DNA of 64,000 nt from Oxytricha trifallax (taxonomy: Eukaryota > Ciliophora > Spirotrichea > Sporadotrichida > Oxytrichidae), in NCBI GenBank assembly GCA_000711775.1, contig ARYC01017801.1, positions 1 through 64,000 on the forward strand. The letters are read 5' to 3'. Positions within the stretch are counted from its first letter, which is position 1, and each line of letters begins with the position of its first letter. The notes beneath the pieces are model-generated. The model ran no database searches. It was not told the DNA's origin and saw only the letters and a list, made by a program, of their open reading frames with translations. The position numbers were made by a program, and so were the translations under genes. Below, in pieces: positions 1-10,544 of the stretch.

Positions 1-205
1 CCCAAAACCCCATATATAGGTATATCTAAAAATCAAGGCAAATAAGCCCCCCAAACCCCAATAATAGGTATATCAAAACCCCAAACCCCGAAACAAGGAC
101 GACACTCATTTTTATATAAGAAAAAGAATGCGGGTTTTTAGACGAATCTAGCGACCCCAAAACCCCATATATATGTTTATCAAAACCCCAAAACAAAACC
201 CTCCT
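1..205. repeat. C4A4-like tracts at the edge of Helitron H1
   Basis: Several CCCCAAAACCCC-like and CCCCAAACCCC runs are separated by short AT-rich pieces such as TATATATAGGTATATC. They resemble the C4A4 telomere unit of spirotrich ciliates but are degenerate, interspersed and not a terminal array. Similar short tracts occur at 8700-8725, 41737-41757 and 52620-52665, each at an outer edge of a Helitron copy. They may be element termini or old telomere-like sequence. No gene is seen. Confidence 0.6.
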
Positions 206-1041
206 GTAAGCCAAAGAAAACCCACCTGAAAGCCAAAGAAAACCCACCTCTAAGCCAAAGAAAACCCACCTCTAAGCCAAAGAAAACCCACCTGTAAGCC
301 AAAGAAAACCCACCTGTAAGCCAAAAAAAACCCACCTGTAAGCCAAAGAAAACCAACCTGTAAGCCAAAGAAAACCCACCTGTAAGCCAAAGAAAACCCA
401 CCTGTAAGCCAAAGAAAACCCACCTGTAAGCCAAAGAAAACCCACCTGTAAGCCAAAGAAAACCCACCTGTAAGCCAAAGAAAACCCACCTGTAAGCCAA
501 AGAAAACCCACCTGTAAGCCAAAGAAAACCCACCTGTAAGCCAAAGAAAACCCACCTGTAAGCCAAAGAAAACCCACCTGTAAGCCAAAGAAACCCACCT
601 GTAAGCCAAAGAAAACCCACCTGTAAGCCAAAGAAAACCCACCTGTAAGCCAAAGAAAACCCACCTGTAAGCCAAAGAAAACCCACCTGTAAGCCAAAGA
701 AAACCCACCTGTAAGCCAAAGAAAACCCACCTGTAAGCCAAAGAAAACCCACCTGTAAGCCAAAGAAAACCCACCTGTAAGCCAAAGAAAACCCACCTGT
801 AAGCCAAAGAAAACCCACCTGTAAGCCAAAGAAAACCCACCTGTAAGCCAAAGAAAACCCACCTGTAAGCCAAAGAAAACCCACCTGTAAGCCAAAGAAA
901 ACCCACCTGTAAGCCAAAGAAAACCCACCTGTAAGCCAAAGAAAACCCACCTGTAAGCCAAAGAAAACCCACCTGTAAGCCAAAGAAAACCCACCTGTAA
1001 GCCAAAGAAAACCCACCTGTAAGCCAAAGAAAACCCACCAA
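206..1041. repeat. 22-bp minisatellite, about 38 copies
   Basis: The unit AAGCCAAAGAAAACCCACCTGT is repeated head to tail about 38 times with very few changes: an A-run variant near 322, a C-to-A near 353, CTC for CTG in the first copies, and one unit lacking an A near 592. Because 22 is not a multiple of 3 and the unit lacks stops on the minus strand, three overlapping long open frames arise there. They are by-products of the repeat, not genes. Single units recur at 8733-8760 and 41757-41775, both beside C4A4-like tracts at Helitron edges. Confidence 0.97.
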
Positions 1042-1330
1042 GGTCTCTATAAAATTCTTACATTGATATTTTATTAAATATTTTTATTCAAAAAATCTAG
1101 CCACAGAGGCACACAAATATATTATTTTATATTATTATATTATTTTATATTATTATATTATTTTATATTAATTTTTAATTAAATATATTCTATTTTTTTA
1201 ATTTAATTTCGATTAATAAGATTACCAAGCATCTTATAATATTACCTTATACATTATTATTTATACTTAGTATTTTAAGAGCATATTTAAATTAAATTTT
1301 ATAAAATTAAAATAATCTGATAATGTAAAC
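1042..1330. other. AT-rich spacer between minisatellite and Helitron H1
   Basis: AT-rich sequence with a short repeated TATTATTTTATATTAT pattern at about 1120-1170. The part at 1075-1110 (ATTTTTATTC, CACAGA) resembles 41800-41830 next to the other minisatellite remnant, so the spacer probably belongs to the same composite edge. No gene seen. Confidence 0.5.
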
Positions 1331-1396
1331 AACTTGCAAATTTATAATATGTCTATCATAAATATGAAAGAAAAACCATTACCTCATATTTTATTT

Positions 1397-2480
1397 TCAT
1401 TATAATTACTTAAATATTAGCAAGTGTGCTTTTTCTCCTTTCATTCTCATATTCTAAATTAGATGGTCTAAATTGCTATCCTTCTCATTTGTTATTGTTC
1501 CATCAAGGCTGTCATGTCTCCACCATCCTTATAATTGTTAGTTGTCTGTTAACTACCCATTTTTTATGTAGCATGTGAAATGTTACTTTCCAATAACATA
1601 AGCTATGATTCCAAATAACTCATATTTCATATTCACCATGTAAAGTTCTTCTTCGATGTTTGTGTGCATATTTTCAAGACTTATTGTTATTAATAAATAT
1701 CTAGGCAGTTATTCTATAACTTATCTAATTTCTTTTGTGTTCATCATTCCTCCACAGTTATCACATCCACTATACATAGATTGCCAGGTTTCCCAATAAG
1801 CTTGATTAAGTCCTTTTACTTAGCCATATAAATCTATTAGTTCTCTCATTACTTCCTAAGTTGACCAATTATTCACAAGATCTCCACATTACATGCATTT
1901 TGATTCATTATAGTATCTTATGCAATATAGTTCATTGTTATTTAGATATTGTTAGAGTTAGATTACATCAGTTAATTAGTCTCCAAGTCCCTGTCTTAAT
2001 ATTTACACACAATTTTACTGTCTTTAACATTAGAAAGCATTTGAATAGATTGTGTCAATATTAATTGTTCTTAAATTTTTACATGCTTCGATTAGTTATT
2101 CATTTTCATTACTACTAGCATTTCTTGATTCATCGTCTTTATTATATATACCCAAGTAGAATATTGTTAAGAAACAATCTTATAAGCATGAGTTTCTGAA
2201 CCATCTTATCCAAGGATATTGATTTTTCTCTTTAACAGGCTTTTTCCTAGGTTCTTATTTTATTATTTCTTAGCTATAAATTTTATCCCTTAAGTCTACT
2301 CGAGAGAAATCCAACATTAATTAATCAACTGCTTTTCTCTCTTCAATATTTTACTTTGATTACTAGATTATTTAGATATTTTTCTAAGGATATCTCTTGA
2401 TCGCACTTTCAATAACAAGTAGCGCGTTCTATCTTGTTTCATCATTCAAGTATAATCTAAGATTAACTTTTTACTGAAAG
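1397..2480 (-). other. USP-like (peptidase C19 type) domain at the Helitron C-terminus
   Basis: Downstream of the last Pif1 motif the frame continues for about 350 residues. In order it shows NSCLQDCFLT (about 2170-2205; compare the USP Cys-box N-x-C-x-x-N-x-x-L), a CxxCG (about 1882-1900), CDNCGG (about 1749-1768), LPRYLLITISLEN (compare the USP LP..L...L motif), HFTCYIKNG (about 1555-1581) and GWWRHDSLDG (about 1500-1530), ending near LLIFK. Spacing and order match USP deubiquitinases: Cys-box, zinc fingers, His-box, W..xD. The candidate catalytic Cys and His are present in both H1 and H2. The role is inferred: removal of ubiquitin or a ubiquitin-like tag during transposition or host defence. 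It could be another papain-fold protease; activity is not shown. Confidence 0.75.
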
Positions 2481-4013
2481 ATTTTGCTTTCATATACATT
2501 CACAATGTACTCACTTGTTAAAATACAAGATGGGTCAAAATTTATCAAATGAAGATCATTTAGATTCCTCACTCTACTTATGGCTGTGTAGAAGTGACCT
2601 GATGCTAAGAGATTTTTGCAATCAATAATAACATTATCAAGAGTTAATCCTTATACTTTATGAATAGTGCATGAATATGCTGGAGTTATAGGAAATTATT
2701 TCCTATATACTTTCTATCCATAGATGCTATGTCCTTCAATTTGTCTTCCCATGTACTAAACTTAGTTATTTTGTAAGTTTCTTATTTAAAGATAAGTAAA
2801 GTTTTCTCAATATCAAGAATAATTGCCAAGCTACCATTTGTTTATTATAATGTAATGTCAACATTCTTTAGAATCATTATTTTCATCCCTATGTAAATAC
2901 TTATTTGTTGTCTCATTGTTTTTGCTTAAAAGTTTAATTGCTTTAGAATTTTATCATCTTGTTCGTCAATTGTAAGTTCTCTTATTTAATCTCCATGTTA
3001 TATTGTGTCAATTGCCACTAACACATATTTTTGATTATCTACGAAATTCTTTGTTATAATATTATTGTTGTATTTCTCTCTTTCATAAATAGTTCCAGAT
3101 ATGATCATGTTTTATAAACTTTTTAAGTTGCACTTCTTAGTTATTTAATGACCAGTATTGCAAATTCTTGATTCGATAGCTTCTATAGTTTCATCATCAA
3201 TATTTCCACTTCTCACATTATTAAGAACTCTTTGAAATTCATCATTTCCATGTTGTCTAAAATTTGTTGTAAGTACTAGCCATTAGAAACGTTAGAACAA
3301 GTCATGATGAATAAAGCTATTTGCAATAACATCTTCTTTATCTCTACTCACAGGAGGTAATTAAAGCAAGTCACCTCCAAGAATTATATGTTTTCCTCCA
3401 AAAGGTTTGCATCTTTTGCTTGGAATGGTTTCACCCTAATCAAGAGTTTATTCAATTATTTAGAAAGTTAATTCTAATAGCATAGATACTTCATCTATTA
3501 TGAGCACATCAATGTTTTACAAGAACACTTAGAATGGTGAGAAGGGCTCTACCCATGCTGTTTTGACATTTTAATTTATTCTTAGTAATGAGTGGATAGT
3601 TGTTCCATTAATTTAACTAGCTACTGTCCCTGTTGTTGCTGTTACTTCGACATTAAGATTCATTGCATGTTCAAATAGTACTCTTATTTGTTAGATAAAG
3701 AAACTTTTACCAGTTCCTGCTCCTCCAGTAATGATTAAGAGACATTATTTATCATCTTTAATTGACTCAGTTAAGTATTGTATGGCAAGTCTTTGATCTT
3801 CACTTAACTTTTCCATGAAGGAATCTTATAGTTGTATAAGTAAACTTGGGATTACTAATGGGTTATAGTCTAGTTCATTACCTATCATGTAGTTTTTGTT
3901 AGCTTCCTGCTTGATATCCTGAGTGTATGTAATTTATTCTTGTGTGAGTCTATCCATTTTTATATCAAAGTCTTCATACTCAAGATCTTCTTATATTATT
4001 TCTGTCAGTGCAT

Positions 4014-4564
4014 TTGATAAGATTTGTTACAATTTCCAGAAATAAATAAATAATCTACAATTTATACACACTATTTTATTACTAATTTTATTTAAATATA
4101 TTAAAATGGCACGTATCTCGAAATCGATGAAATTTTGAGATACGTGCCAAATAAATCAAATTAATAAATTAAGTTATTATAACCTCTATATAAATGAAAT
4201 TAAGTTTTTAATAATTTAAAGTTCAGAAAGTGATCACTATTAACTTAATTATTATATTAAAATAAAATATAATTTACACATAAAGATTTAAAAATAATTA
4301 ACATTGTCTATGGGATAAAAGTTTTAATTATGCATTTGAATAAATTTATAAATATGAACTTTAAATTATTAAAAACTTAATTTAATTTATATAGAGATTA
4401 TAATAAATTAATTAATTAATTCGATTTATTTGGCACGTATCTCAAAATTTCATCGATTTCGAGATACGTCATTTTAATATATTTAAATAAAATTAGTAAT
4501 AAAATAGTGTGTATAAATTGTAGATTATTTATTTATTTCTGGAAATTGTAACAAATCTTATCAA
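4014..4564. mobile_element. P1, 551-bp palindromic insertion in the H1 ORF
   Basis: The ends TTGATAAGATTTGTTAC and its reverse complement bound two long arms. Each arm contains a nested hairpin (GGCACGTATCTCG ... GAGATACGTGCC, about 4109-4149 and 4431-4471). Copy H2 lacks it and reads straight through at the matching place (about 48030), so it is a true insertion. No ORF. The terminal TTG...CAA matches the other foldback elements here, but a TA duplication is not evident. A non-autonomous element. Confidence 0.85.
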
Positions 4565-7500
4565 TTGATATGCAAGTTAAGCTGAGAGTTTAAGGTTGAG
4601 GTTATGTTAAGAACTTTAAGCAGTTTTAGCAAAACTTAATGCATTTATTTTTTTTTCAAGCTATTATGTTTCCAAAATTACTTTGTTTCTTCTTCATCAC
4701 CATAGTCAACCAATATTTCATGTATGAAGCATTCTTCTAACCAAGTCTAGCTTTTATTAATTTTTGATAACTAGTTGTGCCTTCTGTTAGGAACTCTTTC
4801 TAAGAATATGCTATAGTAGTACACATCTACATTTTATGGATACCATTTTCTTGGTTGTATGACAATTGGTGTTCCTCTTTTCCAGTAATACATTTTTGTA
4901 GAAGGGTTAATTATATGATTGTTATCTAGCACAATACCTTTGGGAATGTTACTAAGATTCAATCCATAGTTATAGTTTCTTAGGAAGTCGAAGAATGTAA
5001 CTTATTCAAATTAAGTAGGTCTTTAGTAATATCTGTCTAAACTATTTTATAAGAAGACTTTGTCATCATCCTTATCTAGTTTTATTAGATCTTCTTTGCT
5101 TTTTAAAACTTTTCCTTTGTGCTTTGGCAAATTTATGTCTATAAATTAAACATTTGGCTTTGAATTCACCATTTAGAGGCCTAGTAGTTGCCGTACAGCA
5201 TTACAAGATGATACTTATCTACATTTTAAGTATTGTATAACTTCGTTAGTGTTTTTTGCGAGTGATGGATATTTCAAAGCTATGTCGAGTTCAGGATTTG
5301 TTTTTGCAATATACTTAACCATATATTAGGATATGTCTTATGATGTCATTCTTATTACGCATATACTTCCATTAAATATTCTTAACAAGTCTTCATTATA
5401 GGGAGATATTCTTTATTCTTCTAGAGTAGTTCTTTTGTAGCACCATTTATTACTTATTATTTCATCTTATTCAAGTAGTGGTTATGGGTATCCATATCTA
5501 CACTTTCTAATTGATGGATTCTTGAAGCATCTATTTTCAACACATTGATGAATTTAATAATCCTTAACTCTTTGAGCCAATATATCTTCTTTTGGAAAAG
5601 TGCCTTTCACAATATTTCCACTTTGAAGCATTTCAGTTCCTTCATTATCAAGCCATAGCAGCATGTGTAAATGTGGAGCTCCTCTTGCTTAAAATTCTAT
5701 TCTTTCAAAATAACCTATAGCTCTTCCAAATATTCCTTTCTTTTTAGGTGATCCATAAACTAATTTTAATGTTTCTCTCATCTTAACATAGAAATGACAG
5801 GAGCTAGCAACTGGATCCATTAATGAGTTTCTATGTTTTTTAAGTTACACTAGGTATGGATCTTTTTCATTTAGTGTTATTGTAATAAACAAGTCTGGAT
5901 GAAGTTTATTGTGAGTCTTGTCAAAGTACTCTATGAGACTAGTCAGTTCATGCCATTTATTTTGCCAGTACTAAGGAGTATCTACATGTTTTCTACTTAG
6001 CTTCTTGCCAAAGTATTCCAATCTCTCTTTATTCTAAACTTCTTACATTATAAGCCCTTATGTGATTTTCTCATCATACTCTTGAAGTTTTACGAATTTA
6101 ACTCCTCTGTTAAAACTTATGATCTATTCTTTCTTTACTCTATCAAACCACCAGAAAATATAATCAGTGTTCAATCTGTACTCGTATCTATGAGAGCAAT
6201 CTTATCTTCACATACTATTTAGGAGTCATTCCGTATTATTAATAAGTATTATTGTATCCTCCCATTCCTGTAGGAAATAATGTCGGGAACAACATTTCTT
6301 CAATGTATGGATCTCTATAATATATTTTGTTTCTAAGTAGTTCTTATTAGTTAATTCTCTTTTCTTCAAGTGACTTTTGTTATTCAGTTATTTTATTGAT
6401 CTCTTCATATCTTTCTGGTCTTATTATTTAGAATGAATCTAGTGCAGTGATATCTTTAAGTTCAATAAGTCTTCCGAGTATGTTATCATTATACTCTAAA
6501 TAGGGGAGTAGAAAATATTCTTAAGAAGTGTCAACAAGTATCCCTCTGCTAATATCTTCATATGTAACATCTTGATTTTAAATATCAATGATGTCTCTGA
6601 CCTTTGTACTTATTGCTGGGTAGATGTGAACATCTTCATCCCTGAACTTCTTTAGTATCTCCCTTAATTCTTATTTTGCTTACATTATATGATAAATCTC
6701 CCAGTTACTATAGAATATCTTGAAGAGATGATTTTTTTCTTTAAGGTATGACAGAGCTATTCTAATATTTTTCTTTTCATGAATTGAAAGTTTGTGCCAC
6801 CAATTATCCTTTCTTTCTAGCTCCTTGAAGTAATTATTAATATTTCCATCATATGAAGTGAAATCTTTGTCTCCAAGTAGATGATAATAAGAACCCCCTT
6901 TCTTATTTTCGATGTACGAATGGATGTTTCCAAGCATTATTTAGTATTATTATTATCTCGTTTTTAGCCTTTTTAATTCCTCAGGTTATGGAAAAGTTCT
7001 TTCATTGCAATAGTCCTAAATATCTGTTTTACTGCATTAGTAGCATATCTTCACTCTTTGCTTGTTCTCGTCCCATTAGATATTTTCAAATTACTCAATG
7101 TATACTAGTGCTGATCTTGGTGTATCATTTTCATTTTTAAGATTTAAGTAGTTGTTATCTTTTCTTTAATTAAGGAGTTGAAGTAATTTTTCACATTTGC
7201 TACAAATTTCAATCATTGTTTATTTATGAAGTTTCTAATTTAACTTTTATTTCACTTATCCAATGTTCCCTTCTTTTTAATCTATTTTATATTATCCCAT
7301 ATTTTCCCTTTATTATTCTTCCCATTATTTTACCAATTTTAGTTCTCTTTATTATAGTAGAAGTAGCTTTAACATGAATGGTTCTTCATGGTATTTAGAT
7401 CAGTATATTTTCTTCCATTTAAATAAAGTCTGGTTTTTATAAGTCCATTTTCAATTATAAATCTATTTATCCATTTTTCACAACTTTTATTGGGAAATTT

Positions 7501-7929
7501 TGTGATAGTCTATATGTAGCCAGTAAGTGCTTTGGGGTTACATAATTCAAGTTTTTTAAACAGTTTATTATCAATAAGTTGCTGTTCAAATTCTATAATT
7601 TATGTTAGATGCATATCTGATATAAATTATCTCTTCTTATTATTATTCTTGAATCCATCAATCTATTTTTATTAGATAATAGATTGGCTTATCCTATTAT
7701 CATTCTTATTTAAGAAATATTCTCTGACTCTTTCAAGTATGTTCAAATATTATTGGTAGTTCATAATATCATCAAGACCAATGCTTTCTTCAAGCTTGAT
7801 TAATTTTTCATAATAATTTTAGTATTCTTCAGTTATACTAAAATACTGATAAGAATTTTTCTGATCAGATTTCTGATCTTCAAAAGATTCCATGATTTAA
7901 ATTATAAAATTTGTCAAGCCTTTTATACC

Positions 7930-8694
7930 ATTCTCCCACTAAAAGTTAATGGGTCAACTTTCTAAATAAAATTGCAAAAAATAATTTGTAGATTGCTCAA
8001 AATTATAATATTTTAACTTTATAACGAAATGTGCAAGTTACTCAAGTTACTCACTTTTTTAAACCAAAAATAAGAAATGTGTAAGTTACGCTCATTTTTT
8101 AAAAATATTTCATACATGTGCAAGTTACTTAAGTTTCGGTTAATAATTTTATACTTAGAATTGTATGTTTATCTATTTAATTAAATCAAATAATATTTCT
8201 TATTAAAAAAGTATGCAATTCTATAATTTTAAAAAGCTTAAAAAGTAATTATTTATTCCAAATAATATATCATCTTCTAGTTATTAAATAACTTAAATGT
8301 TTATTTTTTTTTAATGTCATTATTACATATGTTAATTAGCAACAACATACTATGTTTTTAAACATTACATTTATATAGTTTATTTTCAATTTACCATATA
8401 CTTTATAATAAAAGATTTTTGCAAATGTTTTTATAAATTAAATGTCGAATGTAGCAACCAATCGAATAATAAATAAATAAATAAATATAAAAATTGATAT
8501 TAAATGGCAAGCCAGCATATAATATAATTATATAAATATCAATAATAAATAAATAATATTATTATATCTTATTAGATGTAGGAAGTGTCGATTAGAATTA
8601 TAAATATATTATATATTTATAAAAAATGTATCAATAAATAATCCTTGTAAGCATAAAAAATTAAGTTTCGAAAATAATAAAATACTAAGTGGAT
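7930..8694. other. Non-coding 5' region of H1
   Basis: Very AT-rich. Three imperfect copies of a TGTGCAAGTTACTCAAGTTACTCACTT-type motif lie between 8028 and 8140 and resemble the 5' flank of H2. A TAAATAAATAAATA run is at about 8468. No gene or RNA gene recognised. Confidence 0.55.
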
Positions 8695-8775
8695 TTATTC
8701 CCAAAACCGCAACATAAAGATTTCAAAACCCACCTTTAAGCCAAAGAAAACCCACCTGTTATCCAAAGAAATTAT
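8695..8775. repeat. Solitary minisatellite unit with C4A4-like tract
   Basis: CCCAAAACCGCAACATAAAG followed by one and a half units of the 22-bp repeat. The left part matches 52620-52640 (CCCCAAAACCGGAACATAA) beside H2, marking the same outer edge of both Helitron copies. Confidence 0.7.
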
Positions 8776-8784
8776 ATAAATTAC

Positions 8785-9175
8785 TTACTTGCTCTGTCGA
8801 TATGAGTTAAAAAATTTAGAAAAAGTTTTGAAATTTTATTTTTAAATTTTGTTAATATTGTCAAAGTTTTTATTTTTTACTATTCTTCTGTTATGAGTAA
8901 AAAATGTTTAAAAAAGTTTTGAAATTTTATTATAAATTTACTCCATATCGTTAACCTTTTATATTTTTAACTTACTCTGCAGATATGAGTTTACAAAATC
9001 TTCAAAATTTTTATTTTTGAAATTTTCCTATAAAAATTTTGCATATAGTCTATTTATTTTAATTTTTACTAACTCTACCGATACAAGATAATAAAATTTG
9101 TGAAAAATTAGAAACAGTTTTGTAATTTTCATTATCAATTTATTCATATCGTCAAGTTTTATGAATTAAACAAAG
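8785..9175. repeat. Four degenerate ~95-bp tandem repeats
   Basis: Units starting at about 8787, 8879, 8971 and 9068 share ACTTNCTCTG..GATATGAG followed by AAAAAGTTTTGAAATTTTA. They are strongly diverged and have no ORF. Following sequence to 9500 is AT-rich without recognisable features. Confidence 0.6.
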
Positions 9176-9539
9176 CATATCGTCAAGTTTATTATTTTTC
9201 ACTTTCTATGATAATACTGCTTTAATGCTATATTAAACAATTTGTAAAAGGTCATGAAGTTTTCATTAACATTGATGATGATAGTCACAAAAAATAATAA
9301 TTATTTATTTTTATATTGGTCTATATAAAAATTTTACTTTTAATATATCTGATATTATTAATTCTTTCAATTTTTAAATAAGATAGTAAAGCTTTGTTAA
9401 TTTACATTAAAAATAAGATACTTTGTAATTATAATACAATAAAAGAAATTAAAATACTTCTAATTTTTTAATAAATTATTAAACATTAAAAATAAAATTT
9501 AAGGCATTAATAGGGCACCCATCTTCGAAAATATAATAT

Positions 9540-9716
9540 AATTTTTGATATTTTTTATAGTTTCGTTTAATAAACAAATTTAAAGTTTATATATATATTT
9601 TGAAAAAAAGGGCATTTTAGCAAATATACTATAATTTTTTATAGTTTCGTTTTTGTATACAAATATAAAGTTTATATATGTATTTTGAAAAAAATAGGCC
9701 ATCTTAGAAAGTATAC
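9540..9716. repeat. Degenerate ~105-bp tandem repeat, interrupted by F1
   Basis: The motif ATACTATAATTTTTTATAG ... TTTGAAAAAAA.GGCCATTTTAG occurs about twice here, resumes after F1 (10137-10180) and has a further partial copy at 12240-12290. F1 lies inside a unit, which gives a natural empty-site comparison. Confidence 0.55.
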
Positions 9717-9718
9717 TA

Positions 9719-10134
9719 TTGTAGGAATACATTCGATTTGGGAAAATGAATTAAAATTAAAATTAATTAATTATTAATTACCTTCAGTTATGTTTTTGGA
9801 AAATGTCTGCAAACCATGACAATATTATACTCTCTAGATAGCGCATTAAAAATGAGACGGTGGTTGTTATTGCTATAATGAATTTATCTCATCGCCCAAG
9901 CGAGAAAAACCCATTATACTATTTTTGGGAGTTAGCTCAAAATCAAAATATCTCGCTTCCTGGGATGATTCAGGAATATTGCCAATAATAAAGTCCAGCT
10001 AAAATTGCGGGATCTACCGTAGAATCCATTTATTTTTGAATTTTAAGTCACTTTGGTTTTGATAACTGCCATGATTTTAATATTTAATTAATTTAATTTT
10101 AATTTATTTTCCCAAATCGAATGTATTCCCACAA
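9719..10134. mobile_element. F1, 416-bp TA-flanked inverted-repeat element
   Basis: Bounded by TA on both sides. Ends are TTGTAGGAATACATTCGA and its reverse complement (one change), TIR about 50 bp; the interior is unique and without an ORF. F2 (27059-27473) is the same element in opposite orientation. Short internal motifs such as AATAAAGTCCAGCTAA and CTCGCTTCCTGG are shared with palindromic F3-F5, so all five form one family. Confidence 0.85.
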
Positions 10135-10544
10135 TATAATATTTGATATTTTTCATAGTTTCATTTTAATATTCAATATATTTAGTTGCAGTTAAAAACT
10201 CTATAACCATTTACTTCATTGTTGAGTGTTATTATAGCATATATTAAGCATATTAATTAAAATTCTATATGTAACTAATTTTCAAAATTTAGTTACACAC
10301 ACTTTAAATATAGTATAATTAAGGATTCAAACATAGATAGAATATACTTAAATCTAGATAAAATTAACAAATTTTAATGAGAATTCTTATTACTCTAAGA
10401 ACAATGTTCTAAATATTAATTAGTAGATGATAAATTATTATATATGAACTATTAGGGTGCTTAACAATTTTCTTTTGTAAACATATATATCTGAATAGAA
10501 TCTTCAATGTTTTACATATCTTTGACTCTTTAATCAAACATCAT

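Larger units (their letters stand above)
1397..7893 (-). pseudogene. Helitron Rep/Pif1-helicase polyprotein with C-terminal USP-like domain (H1)
   Basis: One reading frame of about 1,980 residues if TAA and TAG are Gln. The ATG at 7893 and TGA at 1397-1399 are shared in position with H2. Domains in order: N-terminal region; CxxC...CxxC zinc finger (about 7060-7215); HUH endonuclease with PHLHMLLW at about 5652-5680; Y2 motif YMVKYIAK at about 5303-5330, both tyrosines kept; Pif1 helicase with Walker A GGAGTGKS (about 3705-3727), Walker B IIDEVSML, GGDLLQLPPV and HKVQGLT; then a USP-like domain. The protein would nick and unwind DNA for rolling-circle transposition in the nucleus. Two defects are visible: a frameshift near 6190 (two bases fewer than H2) and the palindrome at 4014-4564. 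Apart from these it is remarkably open, so decay is recent. Small extra shifts in the first 200 residues are possible. Confidence 0.88.
1310..8765 (-). mobile_element. Helitron copy H1 (minus strand) with its edge sequences
   Basis: Rolling-circle transposon recognised from the encoded zinc finger, HUH/Y2 Rep and Pif1 helicase order. Limits are set by similarity to copy H2: both begin to match near 1310/44250 (CTGATA.TGTAAACAAC) and both end at a related C4A4-like edge (8700 and 52620). Exact Helitron termini (5' TC, 3' CTRR with hairpin) were not identified. The 5' subterminal part (8025-8140) has a repeated AAGTTACTCAAGTTAC-like motif also present at 52270-52345 in H2. Confidence 0.75.

Noticed and set aside
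1..205. A real telomere or chromosome end
   Set aside because: The C4A4 runs are degenerate, few and embedded in other sequence, and similar tracts occur internally at Helitron edges.
180..1041. Three overlapping minus-strand ORFs of 250-280 residues made of a repeating Phe/Leu/Gly/Trp-rich 22-residue unit
   Set aside because: They arise because a 22-bp minisatellite lacks minus-strand stops in all frames; frame shifts between units do not matter, and there is no other sign of a gene.
206..1041. CRISPR array
   Set aside because: Units are contiguous with no spacers, and the genome is eukaryotic.
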